NCBI GenBank assembly: GCA_002699585.1
Contig: PABP01000034.1
Coordinates: 62,001 to 126,000 of the forward strand
Direction of reading: 5' to 3'
From: Anaerolineaceae bacterium
Lineage (GTDB): Bacteria > Chloroflexota > Anaerolineae > Aggregatilineales > Phototrophicaceae
Length of the DNA stretch: 64,000 nucleotides
Shown: in pieces, positions 28,367 to 36,599 of the stretch
Numbering within the stretch: position 1 is the stretch's first letter
Layout of the letters: every line of letters starts with the position of its first letter
Made by a program: the position numbers and the translations under genes
Notes under the pieces: model-generated
The model's input: the letters and a program-made list of their open reading frames with translations, nothing else
What the model was told of the DNA's origin: nothing
Databases searched by the model: none

Positions 28367-28479
28367 GGCCCGTATCCCCGGTCCTTCTTCCATAAGGTGG
28401 AAGGATGCCTTGCAAATCAAATCTCTCGCTTCTGAGAATCCCTTCACCTTGACGGAGAGGGGACTCAGGAGTGGGGTTC
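28367..28479 (+). repeat. Intergenic paired-arm element, copy 5 (diverged)
   Basis: Left arm CCATAAGGTGG and right arm TTCACCTTGACGG keep the AAGGTG/CACCTT match although both differ from the other copies. Outer ends are ATCCCCGGTCCTT and GAGGGGACTCAGGAGTGGGG. Confidence 0.7.
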
Positions 28480-28500
28480 AGCCCAGAAAGGTCGTCCATC

Positions 28501-29376
28501 ATGAGTGTCACGCTGGAACAGGTCAACGCGGTTGTGGGGACGCAACTGCCGCCATTTACCTATACCTTTACTGAGCGCGACACGGTCATTTATGCGTTGG
28601 GTATTGGGGCTCCGGCGGATTGGCTTGACCCGGATGAACTCAAGTTCGTGTATGATCACAGCCCGGAATTTGTCGCGCTGCCGACCATGTCGACAGTCTA
28701 TAGCGGCGACCTGATTCGCTACATCCTCACGGGCGATCTACAGGGCATCAAGTTCAACCCGCTGATGCTGGTGCATGGTGAACAAAAAATCGACATTCGC
28801 CAAACCTTACCCACATCGGGGGAGATTACCTGTCACCCGGTCATTTCAGCGATTTATGACAAGGGCAGCGGCATGGTCGTTGTTACCGATGTGGACTGTC
28901 GCAATGCCGCTGGCGAAACCATCGCCCTAACGCAGTCGGCCATGTTTATACGCGGATTAGGTGGTTATGGCGGGGAACGCGGCCCATCGAGCAAGGTCAA
29001 CTTGCCGCCGGACCGTATTCCCGATGTTATCCACGAAGAAACGACCCTGACGACCCAGGCCTTACTGTATCGCCTTTCCGGCGATGGCAACCCGTTGCAT
29101 GCGGACCCCTCTGCGGCGGCGATGGCCAACTTCGATATGCCCATTCTGCATGGGCTGGCGACCTATGGTTTCGGCGCACGGGCGATCATCAAGCACTACT
29201 GCGATAATAACCCCACGCACTTTAAACAGATGCAAGCCCGCTTCAGCGGTCCTGTTTTCCCTGGCGATACCCTCATCACCGAGATGTGGACCACTGACGA
29301 GGGCATCATCTTCCAGATGCGCGTCAGCGACCGCGACGAGGTTGTACTCAGCAACGGGCTGGCTGTCGTCGAGTAG
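28501..29376 (+). CDS. MaoC-type hydratase (2-enoyl-CoA hydratase 2-like)
   Basis: 291 aa, double hot-dog fold like peroxisomal hydratase 2. The first hot-dog is a non-catalytic-looking N-terminal half (MLVHGEQKIDIRQTLPTSGE). The C-terminal half has the hydratase-2 motif YRLSGDGNPLHADPSAAAMA (about 192-211), with Asp and His as catalytic residues, followed by ILHGLATYGFGARA. It would hydrate trans-2-enoyl-CoA to (R)-3-hydroxyacyl-CoA. ATG 28501 is chosen; the upstream in-frame ATG 28471 lies within the repeat element. Flanked on both sides by intergenic elements, so it is a monocistronic unit. Confidence 0.9.
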   Translation: MSVTLEQVNAVVGTQLPPFTYTFTERDTVIYALGIGAPADWLDPDELKFVYDHSPEFVALPTMSTVYSGDLIRYILTGDLQGIKFNPLMLVHGEQKIDIRQTLPTSGEITCHPVISAIYDKGSGMVVVTDVDCRNAAGETIALTQSAMFIRGLGGYGGERGPSSKVNLPPDRIPDVIHEETTLTTQALLYRLSGDGNPLHADPSAAAMANFDMPILHGLATYGFGARAIIKHYCDNNPTHFKQMQARFSGPVFPGDTLITEMWTTDEGIIFQMRVSDRDEVVLSNGLAVVE

Positions 29377-29380
29377 GGCG

Positions 29381-29495
29381 CAGACCCCCTTCCTCGTTCC
29401 TTCCCCCATGAGGTGGAAGGATGCCTTTCTTGGCGTCTAGGTAGCAGGCAAAAGTCCCCTCACATCATGGGGAGGGGATTTAGGGTTGGGGTTTT
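29381..29495 (+). repeat. Intergenic paired-arm element, copy 6 (full)
   Basis: Left arm CCCCCATGAGGTGG and right arm ACATCATGGGGAGG, ATGAGG-type. Outer ends CAGACCCCCTTCCTC and GGGGATTTAGGGTTGGGGTTTT. It lies between convergent genes and could serve as their shared transcription end. Confidence 0.88.
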
Positions 29496-29530
29496 GAGCC
29501 AAATATTTGTTTTATGCCTCGTCTACTTGC

Positions 29531-30016
29531 CTACGTATCCTGATCTTCTCGCAGCATGTTGAAATAAACGCCAGGGCTACTGTTTTCGATTTCGATGGCA
29601 CCAACTGCGCGCTTGTAGAAGTCAACAGGTCCGGCGGCCCCGATGATGCCGTAACCATAACCCTGGGCATACATATCATGCAGGCAAGCCAGTAACAGCG
29701 CCTTGCCGATGCCTTTGCCGCGTAATTCCTCATCCACGCCAGTCGGGCCGAAGAAGCCGCGTCGGGTGGTGTCGTAGCAGGCAAAGCCCGCCAGCCGCTG
29801 GCGGATGGTCGCCACGAAACAGGTATTGGGCTGGTTGCAATAAGCGACATCGGTTTCGCTGACCCAAGCTTTGCCGAAGTGCTTTTCGATCCAATCCAGG
29901 ACAATATGCTTCTCGGGAGCGATCCCGCGCCGGATGACGATGCCCTGTTCCTGTTGGCTGGCCAGAACAGGCGCTATCGGTGGTAGTTCATACAATTTGA
30001 CCAGTAAATCGTTCAT
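29531..30016 (-). CDS. GNAT-family N-acetyltransferase
   Basis: 161 aa. The acetyl-CoA binding motif A is GPTGVDEELRGKGIGKALLL (about 96-115), containing R-G-K-G-I-G. The preceding strand CFVATIRQRLAGFACYDTT and the C-terminal GPVDFYKRAVGA fit the GNAT fold. I place the start at ATG 30016 because AAGGG lies 7 nt upstream; an in-frame ATG at 30118 would run through the promoter region of the divergent MFS gene. The substrate is unknown. It is divergently transcribed from the MFS gene with a 120-nt shared upstream region. Confidence 0.82.
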   Translation of the reverse strand: MNDLLVKLYELPPIAPVLASQQEQGIVIRRGIAPEKHIVLDWIEKHFGKAWVSETDVAYCNQPNTCFVATIRQRLAGFACYDTTRRGFFGPTGVDEELRGKGIGKALLLACLHDMYAQGYGYGIIGAAGPVDFYKRAVGAIEIENSSPGVYFNMLREDQDT

Positions 30017-30062
30017 GTGGTTGCCCTTATGATGTATCCCCGATTTTGTTTTTCTATAACCA

Positions 30063-30097
30063 TTCGGGATAGGTAACAAGCCCGAACAGCCTATAAT
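30063..30097 (+). promoter_or_regulatory. Candidate operator and -10 box of the MFS gene
   Basis: TTCGGG (30063-30068) and CCCGAA (30081-30086) form an inverted repeat directly upstream of TATAAT (30092-30097), 40 nt before ATG 30137. The symmetric site could bind a repressor controlling this gene and possibly the divergent GNAT gene. Confidence 0.45.
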
Positions 30098-30136
30098 ATT
30101 AGACCTTATTTCCGACAAAGGGTGTAATTATTTTCG

Positions 30137-31351
30137 ATGACGGCTGTTACCAAACCTAAAAAACGCGGTCCGATGGACCTGGTGCTAATTAGCTTCTTCT
30201 CCTTCTTGGTGATTTCGACCCCGTCCGGCTTGTTCAACATCGCCTGGACCTACATGCACGAAACGTTTGACGTACCCCTGGCCAATCTAGGTGTGTTCAT
30301 GTCGGTGGGCGTGGTCGGTGGCTTGCTGATGTCATTCTCTAGCGGGCGCTTTGTGGGCTGGCTGGGGGTTGGCTGGACGCTGATCCTGGCGACCGTCATT
30401 CATCTAGGCGGCATGACCGTGACGGCTATCGCCCCCAGCTGGGCCGTGCTGCTGATCGGCGCATTCCTGGGTGGTGCGGGCTCCGGTCTGGTGGATACAG
30501 GCATGAACACGATTGCCTCACAACGTTTTAGCACCGGACAGCTAAACTGGCTACACGCTTGCTTCGGCATCGGGCAGACGGTTGGCCCCATCATCATGAC
30601 CTTCATTGTTGTCAACCTGGACCAATCCTGGCGCGTGGGTTATGTGCTGACCTTCGTGCTCGATATTGCGCTGCTGGTGATCCTGCTGGCAACTCGCAAC
30701 CGCTGGATGGTCAAGCGCAATGGTGAACAGCATCACGACGATGCAGATGTGCCGTCCGCATCCATCCGGCGTTCGCTGGCCGTGCCGATGGTGCTCTTGA
30801 GCATGGCCTTCTTCTTTGTGTATGCTGGTGTGGAAGTTGGGGCAGGGCAGTTGTCCAATACGCTATTCCTCGATGGCTGGCGCATTGACCAGGCCACAGC
30901 GGGTACCTGGGTCGGCATGTATTGGGGATCGTTTACTATTGGCCGCATCCTGATTGGCCTGGTGGCGGACCGCATCGCCAACAGCCTGATTATCCGCCTA
31001 TCGATCCTCGGCAGCGTGATTGGGGCGGCCATCATGTGGCTGCATCCCAGCGATGACATTGGCGCATTGGGCCTGCTAATCCTGGGCTTTTCGCAAGCAC
31101 CCGTGTTCGCCACCTTCATCAGCGATACGCCACGCCGCGTGGCCCCGGAACACGTTGCCAACGCGATTGGCTTCCAGGTGGGCTTCGCCAGCTTTGGTAT
31201 TGCGATGCTGCCGGGGCTGGGTGGCATTCTAGCGGCGCAGATGGGCGCGACGGTGATTGCGCCGTTCTTGTTGGCGGTGCTGGTGGTGCTGGTCTTGATC
31301 TATGAATTCATCCTCATCCGCGAGCGCCAGATTGGGGTGAAGGACGCTTAA
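30137..31351 (+). CDS. Major facilitator superfamily transporter
   Basis: 404 aa, twelve hydrophobic segments. The first half shows VGVVGGLLMSFSSGRFVGWLG and GAGSGLVDTGMNTIASQRFS, as in the FucP/sugar-type or drug-type MFS groups. The central loop (about residues 195-215) is charged (KRNGEQHHDDADVPSASIRR). The substrate cannot be assigned. It is followed after 21 nt by an AAC(3)-like acetyltransferase, so the pair probably forms an operon. An inverted repeat plus TATAAT is located just upstream. Confidence 0.85.
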   Translation: MTAVTKPKKRGPMDLVLISFFSFLVISTPSGLFNIAWTYMHETFDVPLANLGVFMSVGVVGGLLMSFSSGRFVGWLGVGWTLILATVIHLGGMTVTAIAPSWAVLLIGAFLGGAGSGLVDTGMNTIASQRFSTGQLNWLHACFGIGQTVGPIIMTFIVVNLDQSWRVGYVLTFVLDIALLVILLATRNRWMVKRNGEQHHDDADVPSASIRRSLAVPMVLLSMAFFFVYAGVEVGAGQLSNTLFLDGWRIDQATAGTWVGMYWGSFTIGRILIGLVADRIANSLIIRLSILGSVIGAAIMWLHPSDDIGALGLLILGFSQAPVFATFISDTPRRVAPEHVANAIGFQVGFASFGIAMLPGLGGILAAQMGATVIAPFLLAVLVVLVLIYEFILIRERQIGVKDA

Positions 31352-31372
31352 CGGTTCGCTAGGGGACAAGCT

Positions 31373-32200
31373 ATGCCCGATATAGATGTGATTAAGGCAA
31401 CCAAAAACCCGCTGACGATCCCGCTGCTGGTGGAATCGCTGCATGCGTGTGGGGTTCAGCCTGGGCAGACCATACTGGTGCATACGGCCCTCAGCAAGCT
31501 GGGCTGGATTGTCGGCGGGGTACAGGCCTATATCATGGCGCTGCTAGAAGCGGTCGGGGAGCAGGGCACGATCATGATGCCGACCCAGACGGGCGACCTC
31601 ACCGACCCCAAAGAGTGGCAGAACCCGCCTATTCCAGAGAGTTGGTGGCAGCTTCATCGCGATTATGCCCCGGCCTATGATCCGCAGGTGACACCGACAC
31701 GGGGTATGGGCCGTGTGCCGGAGCTGTTCCGGGTGTGGCCGGGTGTTCAACGCAGTGCCAACCCGGTTGTGTCATTTGCGGCACACGGCCCCAATGCCGA
31801 TTATCTGCTGGCTGACCATTCCCTGACCGATGAACTTGGCGAACAATCGCCATTGGGTAAGCTCTATGCGCTCGATGGCCATGTGCTGTTGATCGGTGTG
31901 GACCACTTCAACAATACATCACTTCATCTGGCAGAGTACCGCACCGACTATCCCGGCAAATCCATGATGAAAACGGGTAGCCCGATGCTGGTCGATGGTC
32001 AGCGTCAGTGGGTCGAGTATGAAGTGCTCAACACTGGTGGCGATGACTTTGGTCTGCTGGGCAAGGCCTTCGATCAGGCACATGATGTCCGCGTACAGCG
32101 CATTGGCAATGCCGATGTGCGCTTCTTCCATCAGCGGCCCCTGGTCGATTTCGCCTGCAAGTGGATGGCTGCAAATCGTACGGCAACGGGAGACGCATAG
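31373..32200 (+). CDS. AAC(3)-family aminoglycoside N-acetyltransferase-like protein
   Basis: 275 aa, the normal family length. Family motifs are VHTALSKLGWIVGGVQA (about 36-52), GTIMMPTQTGDLTDP (about 64-78), ELFRVWPGVQRSANPVVSFAA (about 116-136) and VLLIGVDHFNNTSLHLAEY (about 171-189), the last with the conserved His and Glu. Characterised relatives acetylate the 3-amino group of aminoglycosides, but many chromosomal homologues of environmental bacteria act on other amines. GGGGACAAGCT before ATG 31373 is the likely ribosome site. It probably forms an operon with the MFS transporter. Confidence 0.85.
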   Translation: MPDIDVIKATKNPLTIPLLVESLHACGVQPGQTILVHTALSKLGWIVGGVQAYIMALLEAVGEQGTIMMPTQTGDLTDPKEWQNPPIPESWWQLHRDYAPAYDPQVTPTRGMGRVPELFRVWPGVQRSANPVVSFAAHGPNADYLLADHSLTDELGEQSPLGKLYALDGHVLLIGVDHFNNTSLHLAEYRTDYPGKSMMKTGSPMLVDGQRQWVEYEVLNTGGDDFGLLGKAFDQAHDVRVQRIGNADVRFFHQRPLVDFACKWMAANRTATGDA

Positions 32201-32219
32201 ATATACCAAGAGGAACAAT

Positions 32220-32705
32220 ATGTCAGGTGAGAATCGGAAGTACACAGACGAGGAACTCGCTGCTCTAGGTGAACATATACAAGAAACTTGGAGAGAAGAT
32301 CAAAGACTCGCCGCAAAAAGCACTCGTCAAGAGATAGAACAAGATATTGACCGAGTTGCACGCGATTTTTTCGGGTGTATTAGAGAAGATGACAACTTGT
32401 GGATTCTCACATGTGATATTCTAGAATTCAAACGCCCCTGGCGCAGATTGAATTTCTATCAACAGACCGCAGCAGAAACCGATATGAGCGTCTTTACGTT
32501 TCAAGCCTATATTGATGTGCGGCAAATCTGCGAAGATATCATATCTGATCGATACTATCCCAATGCGGGTTTACCGTTTCCAGATGAAGCCAAAAGACGC
32601 GCCCAGCAGTTTCTCGATATCTTAAGTTCATTTTCGTACGATTTGATCAAAGAAGCGTGGCGGACTTTCAATAACAAGCCTAGTAGTTTGAATAACATAT
32701 TTTGA
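32220..32705 (+). CDS. Hypothetical protein, 3' end altered by IS insertion
   Basis: 161 aa, not recognised; helical and charged, AT-rich compared with its neighbours. ATG 32220 follows AAGAGG. The stop codon TGA (32703-32705) is the first three bases of the left inverted repeat of the IS630 element. If the IS and one TA duplicate are removed (32700-33884), the frame reads on from ATA into GATGTTCGTTGA, so the original protein likely ended Ile-Asp-Val-Arg. Only the last few residues are changed, so the protein may still work. Confidence 0.65.
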   Translation: MSGENRKYTDEELAALGEHIQETWREDQRLAAKSTRQEIEQDIDRVARDFFGCIREDDNLWILTCDILEFKRPWRRLNFYQQTAAETDMSVFTFQAYIDVRQICEDIISDRYYPNAGLPFPDEAKRRAQQFLDILSSFSYDLIKEAWRTFNNKPSSLNNIF

Positions 32706-32716
32706 CGGATAAGGGA
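32703..32716 (+). repeat. Left terminal inverted repeat of the IS630 element
   Basis: TGACGGATAAGGGA; the reverse complement of the right end is TGACGGATAAAGGC (12/14 identical). Confidence 0.8.
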
Positions 32717-32757
32717 GATGCTGGCAAAATTGTCTCCAGTGTTTAGGGAGAAAAACG

Positions 32758-33219
32758 ATGCCAGCGAAGAAATATGTTGTTGAATTGACAGCAGAAGAAC
32801 GTCAGGAGTTGGAACAATGGGTGAGTCAAGGTCTGCGCCATGCTCGTGAACTTCGTCGGGCACAAATGCTTTTGTTGGCGGATCAAAAGCGTAAAGATGG
32901 TAGCTGGAAAGACGCCGACATCGCTAAAGCGTTGGGTGCCGGGGTCAGAACGGTAGAAAGAACAAGACAGGTATGTGTCGAAGAAGGTGTGGAAGCGGCT
33001 GTAGCGCACAAACGCCCCAAACGTACTCGGTCAAAGATTCTTGATGGTGAAGCGGAAGCGTATCTGATTCAGTTGGCATGTAGTTCGCCTCCCGAAGGAC
33101 GGCAAAGCTGGACGATGCAGCTATTGGCGGATCGTTTGATTGAACTGGAAATTGTGGAAACCATCTCGAAGGATACGGTTCGCACAACGTTGAAAAAAAC
33201 GCGCTCAAGCCCTGGTTGA
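32758..33219 (+). CDS. IS630 transposase, N-terminal part (helix-turn-helix, ORF A)
   Basis: 153 aa in frame 0. It contains two helix-turn-helix-like segments: the first around WKDADIAKALGAGVRTVERTR (about 50-70), the second in SWTMQLLADRLIELEIVETISKDTVRTTLKK (about 118-148), as in IS630/Tc1 proteins. The ORF runs into a stop soon after AAAAAAA (33193-33199). A shift to -1 on that run gives KKNALKPWLREQWCLPE and continues into ORF B, restoring a full transposase. IS630 elements commonly need such a frameshift, so this may be programmed rather than a mutation. Confidence 0.85.
   Translation: MPAKKYVVELTAEERQELEQWVSQGLRHARELRRAQMLLLADQKRKDGSWKDADIAKALGAGVRTVERTRQVCVEEGVEAAVAHKRPKRTRSKILDGEAEAYLIQLACSSPPEGRQSWTMQLLADRLIELEIVETISKDTVRTTLKKTRSSPG
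33193..33199 (+). other. Probable slippery sequence (A7) joining the two transposase frames
   Basis: Seven A residues read as TTG AAA AAA ACG in frame 0. A -1 slip, or addition of one A by transcriptional slippage, moves translation into the frame of ORF B. Confidence 0.6.
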
Positions 33220-33896
33220 GAGAGCAATGGTGTTTACCCGAAAAACAGTCTGCGGAGTTTGTGTGTGCGATGGAGGATGTATTAGCTCTGTATCATCGCC
33301 CCTTTGATCCACATCGTCCGCTGGTTTGCTTTGACGAAGGTAGCAAACAGTTGGTCGCTGAAGTGCGAAATCCCTTACCGCCCCAACCGGGGCAATTGGC
33401 GCGTTATGACTTCGAATATCGGCGCACGGGCACGGCCAATATGTTCATCTTTTTTGCACCCTTGTCCGGGTGGCGACATATCAAGATCACTCAGCGTCGC
33501 ACCATGATTGACTGGGCACATTGTATGCGTGAGCTGGTCGATGTTCATTTTCCAGATGCTGAAAAGTTGGTCATTGTCATGGATAATCTCAACACTCACA
33601 AACTCGCTGCTCTCTATGAAGCCTTTCCACCCGCTGAGGCTCGTCGCATTGCTGAAAAGCTGGAGATCCATTACACACCTAAGCATGGCAGGCTCAACAT
33701 GGCTGAAATTGAACTCAGTGTTCTGGCTAGGCAGTGTCTCAGCGGACGAATTCCATCTTTTGATTATCTCACAAAGATGACCGCTGCCTGGGCTGCTCCA
33801 CGTAATGCTCACGGAGCTAAAATGAAATGGCACTTCACGACGGAAGAGGCTCGTATTAAACTCCACAGCCTTTATCCGTCACTAGATGTTCGTTGA
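33216..33896 (+). CDS. IS630 transposase, C-terminal DDE part (ORF B)
   Basis: 226 aa in the -1 frame. Catalytic residues are Asp in LVCFDEGSK (about residue 35), Asp in IVIVMDNLNTH (about 127) and Glu in LNMAEIELS (about 161). The loop before the Glu reads YTPKHGRLNMAEIE. From memory, relatives normally have KHGSWLNMAEIE, so one residue (the Trp) seems to be missing, consistent with a 3-nt in-frame deletion that might weaken the enzyme. The stop codon lies 12 nt beyond the right inverted repeat, so the last residues (LDVR) come from flanking DNA. Confidence 0.85.
   Translation: MREQWCLPEKQSAEFVCAMEDVLALYHRPFDPHRPLVCFDEGSKQLVAEVRNPLPPQPGQLARYDFEYRRTGTANMFIFFAPLSGWRHIKITQRRTMIDWAHCMRELVDVHFPDAEKLVIVMDNLNTHKLAALYEAFPPAEARRIAEKLEIHYTPKHGRLNMAEIELSVLARQCLSGRIPSFDYLTKMTAAWAAPRNAHGAKMKWHFTTEEARIKLHSLYPSLDVR
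33868..33881 (-). repeat. Right terminal inverted repeat of the IS630 element
   Basis: GCCTTTATCCGTCA, inside the end of ORF B; complementary to the left repeat at 12 of 14 positions. Confidence 0.8.
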
Positions 33897-33917
33897 TCTA
33901 CTAGCTAAATTCACAAA

Positions 33918-33947
33918 AGAGAAGCGAACCATGTAGTTCGCTTCTCT
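33918..33947. terminator. Strong hairpin between convergent genes, likely bidirectional terminator
   Basis: AGAGAAGCGAAC (33918-33929), loop CATGTA, GTTCGCTTCTCT (33936-33947): a perfect 12-bp stem. It lies just outside the IS right end and before the convergent minus-strand gene. T-tracts are short. Confidence 0.65.
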
Positions 33948-33966
33948 CATTTCAGCGGAGCATCCT

Positions 33967-34821
33967 CTAGAAGAAGTTGCTATCTTCCCCAACCTGGAAC
34001 TCGACGCCGTTGGCAGCGGCATTCTCGCGGATCGATTCTTTCATTTCCACCAGTTCCGGGAATTGCTCAAAGAACAGAATCTTAGCGTCCATCAGGTACG
34101 TCTCGCCATCGACCGGGTAGGACTCCTCATCCAAGCCCACGAAGTACGAAAAACTCTCGGCGAAGTCCTCAATGGGGTTGGTGGCGGCGTACTCGCTGAC
34201 GAAGCCATCCGGGTTTTCATCAAAGAAGACGGCTGCCGAGTCTTCGAATTCGCCATAGACGATCTGCTCCACTGCTGCCGGGTCCCAGAAGGCCTCTGTG
34301 AATAATGCAAGATAGGAATCCGGGAGTGGACAGCCGTCTTCAAAGGGGATTGTTGGGCAGGCCGCCATGTCAGCTTCGAGGGCGGCATCGGACTCGTCTT
34401 CGCTGAGTGCTTCGTCCAGGACGCTGGGGTAGGTATCGTACTGCGTGTTGTTGAGCGCGACAATATGCCCAAACTCATGGATGACCGTCAGGGCGCGTTC
34501 AGGGTCGTCATAAACGCTGACACCCAAATCCCAGACGTCTTCTTCCAGCTCACTGACGTATGCCAGCGTGTTTTCTGACTCGAACACAGCGAATTCATAC
34601 AGATATTGATCGACATAGTCAGTTGGTAGCAGCACCAGCATCAAAATCCACAGGTCATCATAAGCTGGATCATCAACCCCGCTCATCAAGCTGAGATTAC
34701 CTGCTTCGTCAATGTTGTAACGGGCGAGTTCGTTGAGGTCGTTGTCACCTTCCTGGGCGATGACGACACTACCCATCAGTAAGAACGTCAAAACTGTCAA
34801 GAACAATAGAATCTTGCGCAC
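33967..34821 (-). CDS. Secreted HEXXH zinc-metalloprotease-like protein
   Basis: 284 aa. Signal peptide MRKILLFLTVLTFLLMGSVV ending AQ|EG. The mature protein is very acidic. A zinc-protease motif HEFGHIVALNN is at about residues 115-125 (ALTVIHEFGHIVAL), without the extended metzincin His. The tail continues with FAESFSYFVGLDEESYPVD, where Glu-Ser-Phe could supply the third ligand region. Peptidase activity is inferred from the motif only. I prefer GTG 34821 because AAAAGG lies 9 nt upstream; GTG 34830 is in frame but too close to that site. Single gene, convergent with the IS. Confidence 0.75.
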   Translation of the reverse strand: MRKILLFLTVLTFLLMGSVVIAQEGDNDLNELARYNIDEAGNLSLMSGVDDPAYDDLWILMLVLLPTDYVDQYLYEFAVFESENTLAYVSELEEDVWDLGVSVYDDPERALTVIHEFGHIVALNNTQYDTYPSVLDEALSEDESDAALEADMAACPTIPFEDGCPLPDSYLALFTEAFWDPAAVEQIVYGEFEDSAAVFFDENPDGFVSEYAATNPIEDFAESFSYFVGLDEESYPVDGETYLMDAKILFFEQFPELVEMKESIRENAAANGVEFQVGEDSNFF

Positions 34822-35001
34822 TGGAAACACCTTTTCCCCAATAGGGTGGATAAAAATAATGAAGTTATGCCAAAAACAGAGAAAGAACGGCGACGGAATA
34901 TGCCAACGGTAACCTGATTATATCCTAAGTTCGTGTTAAAATTACTTTCATTAAATTGAAAATTTATTTTGCTTCAGGCAAATATGTTAAAGGAGATTCC
35001 A

Positions 35002-35799
35002 TTGACTGAGCCACTCGCAGCCGCCAACACTTTTTTTGATGCCGCCAACGCTATCGTCGAGCGCATTCGGACCACGCAAATGGACGCTATGTTGCAAGCA
35101 GCCGACCAATGCGCACGAACTATCGGCAATGACGGGCTGGTGCATCTCTTTGGAACAGGCCACAGCCGCATCCCGGTTGAGGAAATGTTCCCCCGGCATG
35201 GCAGCTTCCCCGGTTTCCACCCGATTGTGGAGCTGTCACTGACGCATCATACACAGGTCGTGGGGGCCAATGGCCAGCGTCAGGCGATGTACATCGAGCG
35301 TATGGAGGGCCTCGGCCAGATGATCCTGCGCAATTTCGTGTTCCATGCGCATGACTGCATGATGGTCTTTTCCGTTAGTGGCGTGAATGCGGCTGTCATC
35401 GACGTGGCCCTGGGCGCCAAAGAACGCAATCTGCCGCTGATCGCCCTGGTTTCAATGGATCACAGTCTGGCATCGACGCCCAAGCACAGTTCCGGCAAGC
35501 GCTTGTCAGACATCGCTGACATCACGATTGACCTGTGTGTGCCCAAAGGCGATGCCCTGGTCGAGATTGATGGCCTGGAAACGCCTGTTGGCCCTGGCTC
35601 GACGATTGCCTACGGCTACATCATTAACGCCATGAAGAGCATGATCGCTGCCCAGTTGACCAACCTGGGCATGCCGCCGCTGGTGCTGACCAGCAGCGTA
35701 CTGATCGGCAGTGAAAAATCGGCGGAACTATTCGACAAGACCTATGACGACTATCGTCGCCGGGTTGCCCAGACGTTTATTGAGGATGATCCCAAATGA
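35002..35799 (+). CDS. SIS-domain sugar isomerase-like protein (UPF0309 type)
   Basis: 265 aa, phosphosugar-binding SIS fold. LVHLFGTGHSRIPVEEMFPR (about 46-65) contains the phosphate-binding loop (GTGHS). MMVFSVSGVNAAVIDVALGAKERNLPLIALVSM (about 124-156) is the second SIS motif, and GPGSTIAYGYIINAM (about 199-213) is a conserved C-terminal segment of this group. I place the start at TTG 35002 because AAAGGAG lies 7 nt upstream; ATG 34984 is in frame but lies before that site. The stop overlaps the next SDR gene (ATGA), so the two act in one operon, probably in sugar or amino-sugar metabolism. Confidence 0.85.
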   Translation: MTEPLAAANTFFDAANAIVERIRTTQMDAMLQAADQCARTIGNDGLVHLFGTGHSRIPVEEMFPRHGSFPGFHPIVELSLTHHTQVVGANGQRQAMYIERMEGLGQMILRNFVFHAHDCMMVFSVSGVNAAVIDVALGAKERNLPLIALVSMDHSLASTPKHSSGKRLSDIADITIDLCVPKGDALVEIDGLETPVGPGSTIAYGYIINAMKSMIAAQLTNLGMPPLVLTSSVLIGSEKSAELFDKTYDDYRRRVAQTFIEDDPK

Positions 35800-36563
35800 A
35801 ACGGTTAGAGAATCGAATCGCTATCGTGACAGGTGCAGCAGGGGGTATCGGTCAGGCTGTGGCGCGGCGCTTTGCCGAAGAAGGTGCAACCGTCGTCCTG
35901 TGGGATGTTCAAGCTGAACCCCTGGCTGAACTGGCGGAAGAACTGGACGCGGCCCATGCACATATCGTCGATGTCACAGATGCTGAAGCGGTACAGGCAA
36001 CGGTCGAATCGATCAAATCTGATTTTGGCCGCCTGGACATCGTGTTCAGTGGGGTAGGTGTCAGTGGTCGGCGCTGGGGTGATGGACCCGCACATGAATG
36101 CACCGAAGACGCTTGGAACCGCGTGCTGGACATCAACCTGAACAGTATGTTCCATGTGACCAAATATACTCTGAACGCCATGTTGACTAACCCCAACGGC
36201 GGCTCGCTGATTACGCTGGCGTCCGTGTTGGGCATGGTCGGCGGTGATGACGACTTTGCGACCCATGCTTATGCCGCCAGCAAAGGCGGCATCATCAGCT
36301 TTACGCGGGCGGTGGCGTCTTACTATGCCAAGCACCACATTCGCGCCAACGTCATCGCGCCGGGGTTGATCCTGACGCCGATGAGCCAACGCGCCCAGGC
36401 CGATGCCCATATTCAGGAGAAGTTGCAGACGCTGCAACCACTCACCGGGGCGATGGGGCAACCGGAAGACATCGCCGGGGCTGCTGCTTATTTGGCGTCT
36501 GATGATGCCAAGTTCGTTACGGGTACGGTGCTCACGGTCGATGGCGGCTGGACGATGCGGTAA
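35796..36563 (+). CDS. SDR-family NAD(P)-dependent oxidoreductase
   Basis: 255 aa classical SDR. Cofactor motif TGAAGGIGQAVARRF (about residues 12-26), VFSGVGVSG in place of NNAG, catalytic Ser in LITLASVLGMVGG, YAASKGGI (YxxxK, about 160-167) and the tail GTVLTVDGGWTMR typical of 3-oxoacyl-ACP reductase-like and sugar dehydrogenase members. It overlaps the SIS gene by 4 nt, suggesting a paired sugar isomerase/dehydrogenase function. Substrate unknown. Confidence 0.9.
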   Translation: MKRLENRIAIVTGAAGGIGQAVARRFAEEGATVVLWDVQAEPLAELAEELDAAHAHIVDVTDAEAVQATVESIKSDFGRLDIVFSGVGVSGRRWGDGPAHECTEDAWNRVLDINLNSMFHVTKYTLNAMLTNPNGGSLITLASVLGMVGGDDDFATHAYAASKGGIISFTRAVASYYAKHHIRANVIAPGLILTPMSQRAQADAHIQEKLQTLQPLTGAMGQPEDIAGAAAYLASDDAKFVTGTVLTVDGGWTMR

Positions 36564-36599
36564 GGGGCTGTTAGCTATCAGCGAATAGCTGGCAGATAT

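Larger units (their letters stand above)
32700..33882 (+). mobile_element. IS630-family insertion sequence
   Basis: About 1.18 kb. It has two overlapping ORFs for a DDE transposase joined by a run of seven A, and terminal inverted repeats at 32703-32716 and 33868-33881 matching at 12 of 14 positions. TA dinucleotides flank it at 32698-32699 and 33883-33884, as expected for IS630 target duplication. Exact ends are uncertain by 1-3 nt. Confidence 0.85.

Noticed and set aside
33193-33896. Frameshifted transposase as a plain pseudogene
   Set aside because: IS630 elements frequently use a slip site, and A7 at the junction fits that, so I annotate two ORFs rather than a pseudogene. The missing Trp is reported separately.
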